From contig DDGL01000004.1 of the NCBI GenBank assembly GCA_002337605.1, forward strand, positions 45,786 to 109,785: a DNA stretch of 64,000 bases, given 5' to 3'. Under the pieces are notes generated by a model. The model made no database searches. It was not told the DNA's origin and saw nothing but the letters and a program-made list of their open reading frames with translations. Source of the stretch: Flavobacteriaceae bacterium UBA1903 (GTDB lineage Bacteria; Bacteroidota; Bacteroidia; Flavobacteriales; Flavobacteriaceae). This document shows positions 26,825 to 35,318 of the stretch, in pieces (positions within the stretch are counted from its first letter, which is position 1; each line of letters starts with the position of its first letter). The translations under genes and the position numbers were made by a program.

Positions 26825-28282
26825 TTATTCAATCTTTTCGAAAACTACGTTATAATCTTCGTCAATACATTCATAAAAATGGGCACCAAAAAAACTGTCA
26901 TACAACGGAATATAACTGGTATTAGGTTCTTTAGTTTCTAAGATAGCATCATTATTGGCAAGTTCTGCAAAAATGGTACGGAACATATTTACGCTGCTTT
27001 TAATATTTGTATGTTTTGGTGTATACCCTTCTGGCCATTTTATGTTGAGCATACTGGTAAAAGAAGAGATGGTTTCTACAGAATTAATTTTTCGTGTTTC
27101 TACTTCCTGGACATATTGCAGGCCAACATACCCCCCGTGATCTGCAACCAGGATAATCATAGGGTCAGGGTCGTACTTATTTATAATTTCAATAAGACTG
27201 GTAAGCCAGTCGTTTGCCTGCTCTAATCTAATAAGGTACGCATCCCTTTCGCCTGCTACGCCGGTTGTATATCCTTTTTCATGAGTGACGTGGCTAGGCA
27301 GTGTTTTTTCAATAAACACAAAATTGGCTCCCTGCGGTAGGTTTGCCATAGCTGCGTCAAAATCCGGAATAATATCGGCACCACGAACAGGCCCTGTATC
27401 GTATATTTTTACTTGCTTGCGCTCTATGTTACAATGGTCAAACGCAGTTTGTTTTCCATTGATTAAAAAGTAAGAGTTATCTGTTATAAAGTGACTGGTA
27501 TAGCCGTTGTTCTTTAAGATATTGAGTGTGTTGTTATAGGGTCCTACCACCACTTCCTGTGCCCCCATGGTTTTAAGGTTTCCGGGATATGTATTTTGAT
27601 AGTAATGATGTTTCATCGAAAACAAAGCAGCGTTAGAAGTAAGTGTGGAATAGTAATTACTTCTATAATTAGGGTGGTTCACAAAGCCCTGATTGCTTAA
27701 ATAGCTTTCAAATGCTGAGTTATCGTAACTATACGGAGGTTTCGACAAATGACTAAAATTCGCATAGCCATCGGGTTGGATTACATAGATATTTGGTTTT
27801 TGCGCTAACTGTACCCCTTGTAATTCTGAAGAAATTTGAGTCCAATCTGCATTGTATTGTATCATAAACCACAGTTTAGGAACCAGCGTGATTACACTAA
27901 GTGCAGCCAGTAAAAACTGAATGACAATTATTTTTTTTAGGTATTTATAGACTAAAAAGCTTAGCAAAGCAGCGCAAAATAGTACGACTGCGATAAACTT
28001 CTTATTCCCCAAAAAAATAAGCATCGCAATAAGCCCTGAAAACATAACAAGATTAACTCCGGTCATTCTATACTTTTCAAGCTTTTGTAGAAACCCTAAC
28101 CTAAACACAGGTTTGGAGAGTGCCATTAACATAAAAGGCAACACAAAACAAATGGCTACCAAAAATCCAAGCTGCAACCAGGAGTCGGCCATATCAAAAT
28201 TACCGTTATAGTAATGCAAAAAAGGGTATAGACCGGCCGCTAAGGCAACTTTTACTTCATATTTTTTTAAGGACATTCCCAT
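26825..28282 (-). CDS. Membrane-anchored alkaline-phosphatase-superfamily protein, paralogue 3
   Basis: A 485-residue tandem paralogue, the most divergent of the five. It keeps the metal/catalytic signature (VIQPDGYANFS, RSNYYSTLTSNAALFSMKHH, LPSHVTHEKG, LVADHGGYVGLQY) but has a shortened middle region and a different C-terminal module (YDSFFGAHFYECIDEDYNVV). The N-terminus has about five helices. Two ATG codons fit (28282 or 28276); the choice changes two residues. It lies 15 bases after paralogue 4 and 5 bases before paralogue 2. Function as for paralogue 1, by inference. Confidence 0.7.
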   Translation of the reverse strand: MGMSLKKYEVKVALAAGLYPFLHYYNGNFDMADSWLQLGFLVAICFVLPFMLMALSKPVFRLGFLQKLEKYRMTGVNLVMFSGLIAMLIFLGNKKFIAVVLFCAALLSFLVYKYLKKIIVIQFLLAALSVITLVPKLWFMIQYNADWTQISSELQGVQLAQKPNIYVIQPDGYANFSHLSKPPYSYDNSAFESYLSNQGFVNHPNYRSNYYSTLTSNAALFSMKHHYYQNTYPGNLKTMGAQEVVVGPYNNTLNILKNNGYTSHFITDNSYFLINGKQTAFDHCNIERKQVKIYDTGPVRGADIIPDFDAAMANLPQGANFVFIEKTLPSHVTHEKGYTTGVAGERDAYLIRLEQANDWLTSLIEIINKYDPDPMIILVADHGGYVGLQYVQEVETRKINSVETISSFTSMLNIKWPEGYTPKHTNIKSSVNMFRTIFAELANNDAILETKEPNTSYIPLYDSFFGAHFYECIDEDYNVVFEKIE

Positions 28283-28297
28283 AGTTTGTTATCTGTT

Positions 28298-29752
28298 TCA
28301 ATGCTTTTGGAATACTACATTGCCATCTCCATCTATACATTTATAAATTCCTTGCGGAGCACCGTCTTTTATAATGGTATAGGAGGCGTCCTCCTGTAAA
28401 TGGTCAAGGTATTTATTGTTTTCACTTAAGTACGAAAATAATATCCGAAAGGTATTAATACCGCTTTTAAAGTGTTTATCTATTTCCGGGGCTTCACCAT
28501 TAGGCCACTTTATAGAAAGTTGTGTACTGAAAGCCGAATAGATCCTATCCCTATCCATTGTTTTTTCTCGCACCTCCAGCATATACTCATACCCCAGATA
28601 GCCACCGTGGTCTGCCATAATTAAAATAAGACCATTAGGGTCTTTTTCCTGAATCATGCGAATTATTTTTTTAAGTCTTTCGTTGCTTATAGCGAGGTTC
28701 TGTTCATATAATTCGGCTTCTTTTTGAGCGCCCATGGTCAAGTTTTTCATGGACTGAACGTGCCCGGGTTTAAAAATTTCGATGAAGAAAAATTTCGATT
28801 TGTCTTCATCGATATGTAAGTATTTTTCAATGGGTACCAGAATATCTTCTTCTTTCTGAAAACCATCGGTAATAAAGTCTATGTCGTTATAATCAAAGTT
28901 ACATACGTCGTAGCCCATTTCTGGAAAATTGGAAAGTATATAAGAACCCTCTGCCAGAAAATGTGTTTTGTATCCATTGTTCTTAAAGGCATTTAATACT
29001 GGGTTATCCGAAATAATAATATTCCTGGCATTGGCCATTTCACTAAAGTTAAACCCATTATTGTAAAAGTGATGCTTCATGGTAAATGTAGCACTGTTTG
29101 AAACCAACGTCGAGCTATAGTTACTACGAATATCTGAATAGATTTTGAAACCGTTTTCCCGCAGAAAACTCCAGTAGTGTTCATTGTCTATGTTCTTGTA
29201 GGGACCCTTACCCATTTCAGAAATATTTACATACCCATCTGGTTGAATGTAATACACATTAGGGCGTTTTTTAAATACTACTGCCTCAATATCGTCTGGC
29301 TGATTGGTCCACTCGTTCGAATAGGTCCACTGGTTTTTAATGGTTGGAAACAACCAGAATAATCCTATCAACGCCAAAACCAATTGCAACACCACCACTT
29401 TCTTAAAATACTTCCGAAAAAACACAGCAATTAAGGTGGCAACTACAATAATACAAAGGGTAAATACCCATTGTAATTTAGCGTATAAGCAAATTTGAAT
29501 GAAGCATAAGAAAGCAGTAATGTTTAAAAAAGGAAATGCAACCGGTTTTATTTTTTTTACAAAAGGCAGAAAGCTAAAAAACTGAATTCCCAGAAATAAG
29601 CAAATAGGAGCTACCAAAAACAACCCGATGAAGAAGACAAAGTGCTTCCAGGAGTTGATGAGGGAAAAATTGTTGGTGTAGAAAAATATAATGGGATACA
29701 AGCCAGCAGCGAGACCATATAAAACTGTTTTCTTAAACTGAGGTATTTTCAT
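28298..29752 (-). CDS. Membrane-anchored alkaline-phosphatase-superfamily protein, paralogue 4
   Basis: A 484-residue tandem paralogue with YIQPDGYVNIS, RSNYSSTLVSNSATFTMKHH, IFKPGHVQSM and IMADHGGYLGYEY, preceded by about five transmembrane helices. Its first about 68 residues and last about 45 residues are the closest relatives of the 114-residue derivative immediately upstream (29776-30120), so this gene and the derivative come from a recent duplication. The spacers on both sides of the derivative are 23 bases and nearly identical. Predicted to act on the outer face of the inner membrane. Confidence 0.72.
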   Translation of the reverse strand: MKIPQFKKTVLYGLAAGLYPIIFFYTNNFSLINSWKHFVFFIGLFLVAPICLFLGIQFFSFLPFVKKIKPVAFPFLNITAFLCFIQICLYAKLQWVFTLCIIVVATLIAVFFRKYFKKVVVLQLVLALIGLFWLFPTIKNQWTYSNEWTNQPDDIEAVVFKKRPNVYYIQPDGYVNISEMGKGPYKNIDNEHYWSFLRENGFKIYSDIRSNYSSTLVSNSATFTMKHHFYNNGFNFSEMANARNIIISDNPVLNAFKNNGYKTHFLAEGSYILSNFPEMGYDVCNFDYNDIDFITDGFQKEEDILVPIEKYLHIDEDKSKFFFIEIFKPGHVQSMKNLTMGAQKEAELYEQNLAISNERLKKIIRMIQEKDPNGLILIMADHGGYLGYEYMLEVREKTMDRDRIYSAFSTQLSIKWPNGEAPEIDKHFKSGINTFRILFSYLSENNKYLDHLQEDASYTIIKDGAPQGIYKCIDGDGNVVFQKH

Positions 29753-29775
29753 AAACAGTGTAAAAATAGCGGTAT

Positions 29776-30120
29776 TTATCGTTTCCTAAAAACAATCTTA
29801 CCTGTACTATTCATGCATTCATAGACACCTTCGGTAATTATGGTATAGGTTGCATCCTCCTGTAAATTCTCTATATAGCTGTTATTTTCGCTTAGATATG
29901 AAAATAAAGCTGGTTGTAACTTTTTGATGGAAGGTAGAAAGCTCATCAACTGAATTCCCAGAAACAAACAAATAGGAGCTATCAAAAACAACCCGATGAA
30001 GAAAGTAAAATGCCTCCATGAATTAATAAGGGAGAAATTATTGGTATAGAAAAATATAATGGGGTACAAACCTGCTGCAAGACCATACAAAACTATTTTC
30101 TTAAACTGGGATTTTTTCAT
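29776..30120 (-). pseudogene. In-frame internal-deletion derivative of a paralogue-4-like gene (114 residues)
   Basis: The first about 68 residues (FKKIVLYGLAAGLYPIIFFY onward, two helices) match the N-terminus of paralogue 4, and the last about 45 (LFSYLSENNSYIENLQEDAT through GKIVFRKR) match the common C-terminal module. About 370 residues, including helices 3-5 and every catalytic residue, are missing. The junction lies near 29905, at KLQPALFSYLSEN. The reading frame is intact with ATG and stop, so a two-helix miniprotein could still be made. Either a decaying remnant or a retained small membrane protein, perhaps dimerising with full-length copies; the first is the simpler reading. Confidence 0.7.
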
Positions 30121-30143
30121 AAACGCTGTAAAAATAGCAGTAA

Positions 30144-31601
30144 TTATTGTTTCTCAAAGACCGGGGTTCCGTTAGAGTCCAGTACTTTGTAAATTCCTTT
30201 TCTAGCTCCTTGTAAAATTGGAAGGTAAGATCCATCTTCCTGCAGGTGTTCAAGTAACGCTGTATCCTCACTTAAATAACTGAATAAAATTCTAAAAAAG
30301 TTGACAGTAGATCTTATTTCTTTGGTTGCTGAAGGAACCCCTTCTGGCCAGTATACTGCGAGGTTTGCACCAAACATAGAGTATAATTTATCTCTATTTT
30401 CAGTTTTTTGGTATGCCTCATGCATAAATTGTAAGCCCACAAAACCACCGTGATCTGCCAAAATAACAATAATTCCCTTGGGGTCTTCTTGTTTGATAAA
30501 GGTTACGGCATCAATTACTTTTTTATTTGTTTCCTCCAGCTTTTCAATCCATTTTTGACGCTCCTTTTCAGGGTCTTCAGCATTTTTTTTATCAACTGCA
30601 ATGTGGCCTGGCTCAAAAATTTCTACAAAGTAAAAAGCCGGGGTACCGCTGTGTTTTTTTATAAAGGATTTTAAGGGTGCTACCACATCTTTTTTCTCTT
30701 TTAAACCCGTTGTAATGTACCCCACATCCTTGTTTACATAATTACTGTTGTGGTAGCCCATCTTCGGCTTATTGGTAAGCAAATAGGGTCTTTCTGCTAA
30801 AAAGGTAGTCGTATATCCATTGTTTTTGAAAATAGTGAGCACTGGGTTTTCACCAATAATAATATTTCGTGCATTTAGCATTTCAGTAAACTTAATAGTC
30901 CCTAAATAGTAATGGTGCTTCATGGTAAACAGCGAACTGTTTGAAGTAAGCGTTGAGGCATAATTACTTCGGAAATTGGGGTAAAATGTAAAATCCTCTT
31001 GCTGAAGAAAGTGCTCCAGTTTGTTATCTTTCACCTTGTAAAACCCTTTTTTTAATTCTGAAAAATTAACGTACCCATCAGGCTGAATGAGATACACGTT
31101 GGGCTTCTTTTTAAATTGCACTTCAGTAATCGCATCGGGTTGTTCTATCCATTCTTTGCTGTATATAAACTGGGCATTAATCTCGGGGATTAAATAAAAA
31201 CAAGCTACTACTGCCAGCAACAACTGGAATACAACTACTTTTAGGAAATACCTGTGGAAGAAGAAAGCGTAAAATAGGGACACAACACCAATCCCAACCA
31301 CCATCCAAATCTGAAACCCTGCATACAAAGCGGTTTTTATAAAAAACAGGAAAACAAAAAGGTTTAAAAACGGTAACACAAATTTTTCAAATTTTTGAAG
31401 GAGAGTACTGCTTGAAATAACTTTCAATACAGAAAAAATTACTACGGGTGCCCCTAGAAAAACACTTATAAAATAGGCTACATGGCTCCACGAATTTACA
31501 AGCGTGTAATTGTTTGAAACATAAAAAAGTAGTGGATACAAACCTGCTGCAAGCGCTGCTATGAAAGATATATAGAGCGAATGTTTTACAGAGGGTTTCA
31601 A
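30144..31601 (-). CDS. Membrane-anchored alkaline-phosphatase-superfamily protein, paralogue 5
   Basis: A 485-residue paralogue, promoter-proximal within the tandem array. About five helices precede a catalytic domain with LIQPDGYVNFS, RSNYASTLTSNSSLFTMKHH, IFEPGHIAVD and ILADHGGFVGLQF. The only usable start is TTG at 31601 (KPSVKHSLYIS follows), placed 26 bases after the methyltransferase stop; no in-frame ATG exists before the first helix. The C-terminal module (LQEDGSYLPILQGARKGIYK) is conserved. Same inferred periplasmic transfer or hydrolysis role as the others. Confidence 0.72.
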   Translation of the reverse strand: MKPSVKHSLYISFIAALAAGLYPLLFYVSNNYTLVNSWSHVAYFISVFLGAPVVIFSVLKVISSSTLLQKFEKFVLPFLNLFVFLFFIKTALYAGFQIWMVVGIGVVSLFYAFFFHRYFLKVVVFQLLLAVVACFYLIPEINAQFIYSKEWIEQPDAITEVQFKKKPNVYLIQPDGYVNFSELKKGFYKVKDNKLEHFLQQEDFTFYPNFRSNYASTLTSNSSLFTMKHHYYLGTIKFTEMLNARNIIIGENPVLTIFKNNGYTTTFLAERPYLLTNKPKMGYHNSNYVNKDVGYITTGLKEKKDVVAPLKSFIKKHSGTPAFYFVEIFEPGHIAVDKKNAEDPEKERQKWIEKLEETNKKVIDAVTFIKQEDPKGIIVILADHGGFVGLQFMHEAYQKTENRDKLYSMFGANLAVYWPEGVPSATKEIRSTVNFFRILFSYLSEDTALLEHLQEDGSYLPILQGARKGIYKVLDSNGTPVFEKQ

Positions 31602-31627
31602 AAAATGTAGTTTAAGTGACTACGCTC

Positions 31628-33031
31628 CTATTTGCGTTTCATCAAATATAAGACGCGTTTGGTTCCGGGTACGATTTCCTTTTTTTCAATGGTAAAATAC
31701 TGACTATAACCTGCTTCAAAACCAGTTTCATTATAAAAATCGAAGTGATTTATAAACTCCCGTTTACGCACCAACAAGCTTTCTACCCATGAATCCTCCC
31801 GCTTTGGGAATTCAATAATGAGGGTTTCTGAAAATTTTGCAAAAAACTCGGCCGATTTCTCAAAAGGCACATTTCCAGAAAGTGTAATATGGTGAATTAA
31901 GGCCAAAGCCATTGTAATATCTGGATTGTAGCCTTTAAGGCGTTCTATTAACGAATTTCTTTCGGTATTATTAAAACCTATTCCTGGTGCAGGTTGTAGT
32001 ACATCGCACACAAAAGGCAACATATTGGTTTCGCTATTTTCCTGTAGTTGGGTGTAGTTATAATCTACTGCATTGCTATCAATATCTGTAACGATAACGT
32101 CTGGCACCTTATCCAGAACCGTTCTGGCAAAGGTTCCATCGTTTCCACCTACGTCGATTAAGCGTTGCGGATTAAGTGGTGTTACCCACTCCCGAATGAG
32201 TTTCTTTTTGCCTTCAAAAGCTGCAGTTTCGTAATTGGTCTTATCGTAATAATTACCCCACTCGGAGCTTTCGTTTAACTCTAATTTCTTTATAAAATTG
32301 AAAAGACTCTCCAGAATATTGCTCTGTTGTTTTTTTGAAAGCTTGGCAACCTTGGTTTCAGCTTTATAGTCTTCACTGTGTTTACTTTCCATTTTTGCCA
32401 ACAGGTGAATGTTGGTGTGAATGGTTGCGCTTAACTTGGTTTTCCCGGGCAACATAGAAGATATCAACTTTACCGGAATTCCATCAATATGCGTTTGTAG
32501 CATTTTAAAGATCTCAGTCCCGTGGTACTTTGCCAACACCAACGGTCCAAAAAAGTGAGTAATAAATTGTTTGTAAGCGCGCCAGGGAGTTCCTTCTTCA
32601 TAAAAATCGAAAGACAAAGTGTCTATGAACACAGGTTTCCCTTTATGAAATGTTACATTATAAGCTGAAGCATCCTTCAAAATAAAACCTTTTGAAAGCG
32701 CGTATTTCTGAAGTTTCAACGTATGTAAGGCAGCATGCTTAAATTGCTGAAAACTCCACTCATACGGATTGGTAATAAAAGGAATATGCTCTGGAGTGAT
32801 GACAATTTTATCATCGGCTACCGAAGTTTCGGTATGCGGAATAAGCAGTCCTTGTTTGATAAGCGTCTTAAAAAGACCACTTTCCTTTAACTTATTGTAC
32901 TGTGGAAAGTATATTGGGTTAATGACACGACGCAAGGTATCCCCATCGTGAAACATATAGCCTGAAGGATCTCTGAACGAGGCTTCGTGCTTGCCTGCCG
33001 AAGTGGTAGGTGTATTATTTTTTGTGCTCAT
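31628..33031 (-). CDS. NoeA-like two-domain protein: kinase-like fold plus SAM methyltransferase
   Basis: About 467 residues from the ATG at 33031 (an ATG 12 codons upstream would overlap the preceding gene far more). The N-terminal half has a kinase-like catalytic core: LKDASAYNVTF (Asp and Asn as in a catalytic loop) followed by GKPVFIDTLSF (Asp as in DFG). The C-terminal half is a methyltransferase with RLIDVGGNDGTFAR and IVTDIDSNAV. The same arrangement is known for proteins annotated as nodulation methylase NoeA-like. The start overlaps the 71-residue gene by 17 bases, and the sulfatase-like array follows. A glycan-modifying role is inferred; whether the kinase half is active is unknown. 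Confidence 0.7.
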   Translation of the reverse strand: MSTKNNTPTTSAGKHEASFRDPSGYMFHDGDTLRRVINPIYFPQYNKLKESGLFKTLIKQGLLIPHTETSVADDKIVITPEHIPFITNPYEWSFQQFKHAALHTLKLQKYALSKGFILKDASAYNVTFHKGKPVFIDTLSFDFYEEGTPWRAYKQFITHFFGPLVLAKYHGTEIFKMLQTHIDGIPVKLISSMLPGKTKLSATIHTNIHLLAKMESKHSEDYKAETKVAKLSKKQQSNILESLFNFIKKLELNESSEWGNYYDKTNYETAAFEGKKKLIREWVTPLNPQRLIDVGGNDGTFARTVLDKVPDVIVTDIDSNAVDYNYTQLQENSETNMLPFVCDVLQPAPGIGFNNTERNSLIERLKGYNPDITMALALIHHITLSGNVPFEKSAEFFAKFSETLIIEFPKREDSWVESLLVRKREFINHFDFYNETGFEAGYSQYFTIEKKEIVPGTKRVLYLMKRK

Positions 33032-33230
33032 CGAGATTAATTTCTGAGTCGTCGTTATCTTCGTCAATGTCTATGGAGTCATAAGCATCGTCATCTTCTT
33101 TCAACAAACCGAAAAACGCCTTTACCTTGTACCACGCATTCTTTGAAAACAATAAAACCCCTGCTGCGGCAGCTACTACTGCCTGCACGATCATCGCTCC
33201 TAAACCCGGATCGAAATACAAAAAATTCAT
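33015..33230 (-). CDS. Small membrane protein with acidic C-terminal tail
   Basis: A 71-residue protein with one hydrophobic helix (about residues 10-28, MIVQAVVAAAAGVLLF), a short basic amphipathic stretch (NAWYKVKAFF), and a very acidic tail (DSIDIDEDNDDSEINLDE). The topology suggests one span with a cytoplasmic tail. It is the first gene of the operon running through the NoeA-like protein and the sulfatase-like array, overlapping the former by 17 bases. I do not recognise a named family, but its place at the head of the operon suggests a role tied to it. Confidence 0.68.
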   Translation of the reverse strand: MNFLYFDPGLGAMIVQAVVAAAAGVLLFSKNAWYKVKAFFGLLKEDDDAYDSIDIDEDNDDSEINLDEHKK

Positions 33231-33335
33231 ATAAAATATTTTTAAGAAACGTTGCCGTTACAATTTGGTAACAAATAAACGAAAAAAAGAGCCAAAATAT
33301 TGAATTTTAGCTCCTAATTCTTACTACAATTCCAA

Positions 33336-35129
33336 TTAAAGTTTGTTACGTTTTCTATCTACTTCTTTCAAGTAAACTTTCCGCAATCTAAGATGGTTGG
33401 GCGTTACCTCAACATATTCATCTTTCTGTATATATTCTAGTGCTTCTTCCAGTGAAAACTTGATAGCAGGGACAATTTTTGCTTTGTCATCTGCTCCTGA
33501 AGAACGTACGTTACTCAATTTCTTGGTTTTGGTAATATTCACCACCATATCGTCCTGGCGTGTGTTTTCACCAATTACCTGGCCTTCGTAAATATCCTCT
33601 CCCGGATCTACAAAGAAACGTCCACGATCCTGTAATTTATCGATAGAATAAGGAATAGCAGAACCATTCTCCATAGAAACCAAACTACCGTTTTGACGCT
33701 CTGGAATACCTCCTTTTAAGGGTTGGTATTCTAAGAAACGGTGCGTCATAATTGCTTCCCCAGCCGTAGCCGTTAGCAATTGATTACGCAACCCGATGAT
33801 TCCGCGGGAAGGAACGATGAATTTACAAATCATACGCTCTCCCTTAGCTTCCATACTGGTCATCTCCCCTTTTCTAATGGTCACCATATCGATGGCACGA
33901 CCACTTACGTGTTCAGGAAGGTCGATGGTTAATTCTTCAACAGGCTCACATTTTACACCATCAATTTCTTTAATAATTACCTGAGGTTGTCCAATTTGAA
34001 GCTCGTATCCCTCACGACGCATGGTTTCAATTAAAACCGAAAGGTGCAATACCCCACGACCAAACACCATAAATTTATCTGCACTACCCGTGTCTTCTAC
34101 ACGAAGTGCTAAGTTTTTCTCTAATTCTTTTGCTAAACGGTCCTTGATATGACGCGACGTCACAAACTTTCCATCTTTTCCGAAGAAAGGAGAATCGTTA
34201 ATCGTGAATAACATACTCATTGTTGGCTCATCGATAGCAATGGTTTTTAACGCTTCCGGGTTTTCGAAATCTGCAACGGTATCGCCAATTTCAAATCCTT
34301 CAATACCTACCAGGGCACATATATCGCCAGCCTGTACTTCTTCCACCTTCATTCTCCCCAGACCTTCAAAAGTATGTACTTCTTTTACACGTGATTTTTT
34401 AATGGTTCCATCTCTTTTTACCAAAGAAATAGGCATATTCTCCTTAATGTTACCGCGCAACAAACGCCCAATAGCTATACGTCCTGTAAAGCTTGAATAG
34501 TCCAAAGAAGTGATCAACATTTGTGTAGTTCCTTCTTCAATTTTCGGGGCTGGAATGTGCTCCAACACCATATCTAAAAGGGGTTCAATGTTGTCTGTCT
34601 CATCTTTCCAGTCGTCGCTCATCCAGTTGTTTTTGGCTGACCCGTATACAGTTGGGAAATCCAGCTGCCATTCTTCGGCACCCAGCTCGAACATAAGATC
34701 GAAAACAGCTTCGTGTACTTCGTCTGGAGTACAGTTTTCTTTATCTACTTTATTTACAACCACACAAGGCTTTAACCCAAGGTCGATTGCTTTTTGTAAT
34801 ACGAAGCGGGTTTGTGGCATAGGTCCTTCAAAAGCATCTACTAACAATAACACTCCGTCTGCCATATTCAATACACGCTCTACTTCTCCACCAAAATCGG
34901 CGTGACCAGGGGTATCAATAATATTAATCTTTGTCCCTTTATAGGTTACCGATACGTTTTTTGAAGTAATGGTAATACCACGTTCACGTTCCAGATCGTT
35001 ATTATCCAGGATAAGTTCCCCTGTTTTTTCGTTTTCACGAAACAGGCTACAGTGGTGCATAATTTTATCTACCAGGGTTGTTTTACCGTGGTCAACGTGT
35101 GCTATAATAGCAATGTTTTTTATTTCCAT
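33336..35129 (-). CDS. typA: Ribosome-associated translational GTPase TypA/BipA
   Basis: A 597-residue translational GTPase. G1 AHVDHGKTTL (about residue 10), switch I GITITSKN, G3 DTPGHADFGGEV and G4 NKVDKE are all intact, followed by domain II, the EF-G-like domains, and the BipA-specific C-terminal region (TMRREGYELQIGQPQVI, GLRNQLLTATAGEAI). The length is typical. BipA/TypA binds ribosomes and assists 50S assembly and stress or low-temperature growth. It is a single gene with its own promoter: a CAAAAGTA box (TAnnTTTG on the minus strand) lies at 35201-35208. Confidence 0.95.
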   Translation of the reverse strand: MEIKNIAIIAHVDHGKTTLVDKIMHHCSLFRENEKTGELILDNNDLERERGITITSKNVSVTYKGTKINIIDTPGHADFGGEVERVLNMADGVLLLVDAFEGPMPQTRFVLQKAIDLGLKPCVVVNKVDKENCTPDEVHEAVFDLMFELGAEEWQLDFPTVYGSAKNNWMSDDWKDETDNIEPLLDMVLEHIPAPKIEEGTTQMLITSLDYSSFTGRIAIGRLLRGNIKENMPISLVKRDGTIKKSRVKEVHTFEGLGRMKVEEVQAGDICALVGIEGFEIGDTVADFENPEALKTIAIDEPTMSMLFTINDSPFFGKDGKFVTSRHIKDRLAKELEKNLALRVEDTGSADKFMVFGRGVLHLSVLIETMRREGYELQIGQPQVIIKEIDGVKCEPVEELTIDLPEHVSGRAIDMVTIRKGEMTSMEAKGERMICKFIVPSRGIIGLRNQLLTATAGEAIMTHRFLEYQPLKGGIPERQNGSLVSMENGSAIPYSIDKLQDRGRFFVDPGEDIYEGQVIGENTRQDDMVVNITKTKKLSNVRSSGADDKAKIVPAIKFSLEEALEYIQKDEYVEVTPNHLRLRKVYLKEVDRKRNKL

Positions 35130-35200
35130 TTTTAACGCCCGAATAAACGGGTGACTTTTAATTAATAGCTAGAACTATCTTCGCCCTTTTTTAGGCGGTG

Positions 35201-35208
35201 CAAAAGTA
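35201..35208 (-). promoter_or_regulatory. Putative -7 box upstream of typA
   Basis: TACTTTTG on the minus strand matches the Bacteroidota -7 consensus TAnnTTTG. It lies 71 bases upstream of the typA start. I do not see a clear -33 TTG at the usual spacing. The predicted leader contains a small inverted repeat (CGCCCG ... CGGGTG, about 35137-35155). Confidence 0.45.
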
Positions 35209-35271
35209 CAGTTAATTAATGAATTTAGAGTTAATTATACCATTTGTTTTATGACCAAAAAACACAGCCTA

Positions 35272-35279
35272 TAAATTTG
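35272..35279 (+). promoter_or_regulatory. Putative -7 box upstream of the first FG-GAP gene
   Basis: TAAATTTG matches TAnnTTTG and lies 39 bases before the ATG at 35319. A second near match (TATCTTTA, 35280-35287) follows immediately. Spacing to the nearest upstream TTG (35244-35246) is longer than usual, so the assignment is tentative. Confidence 0.4.
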
Positions 35280-35318
35280 TATCTTTAGGGCACTGCATCC
35301 CCTATTTTAAAATTTCTT

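Noticed and set aside
26425..26925. 166-codon plus-strand ORF over the junction of paralogues 2 and 3
   Set aside because: Antisense to conserved coding sequence of both array members, with no start context or family resemblance.
23883..31601. Classical arylsulfatases
   Set aside because: No CxPxR or SxPxR formylglycine motif in any copy; the conserved Thr and the five-helix anchor fit phosphotransferase-type relatives better.
33032..33067. Upstream ATG for the NoeA-like gene
   Set aside because: It would overlap the 71-residue gene by 53 bases; the second ATG at 33031 gives a 17-base overlap and still keeps all conserved sequence.
34204..34905. Antisense ORFs within typA (98 and 131 codons)
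   Set aside because: typA is unambiguous and fully conserved across this stretch; these are reverse-strand shadows.
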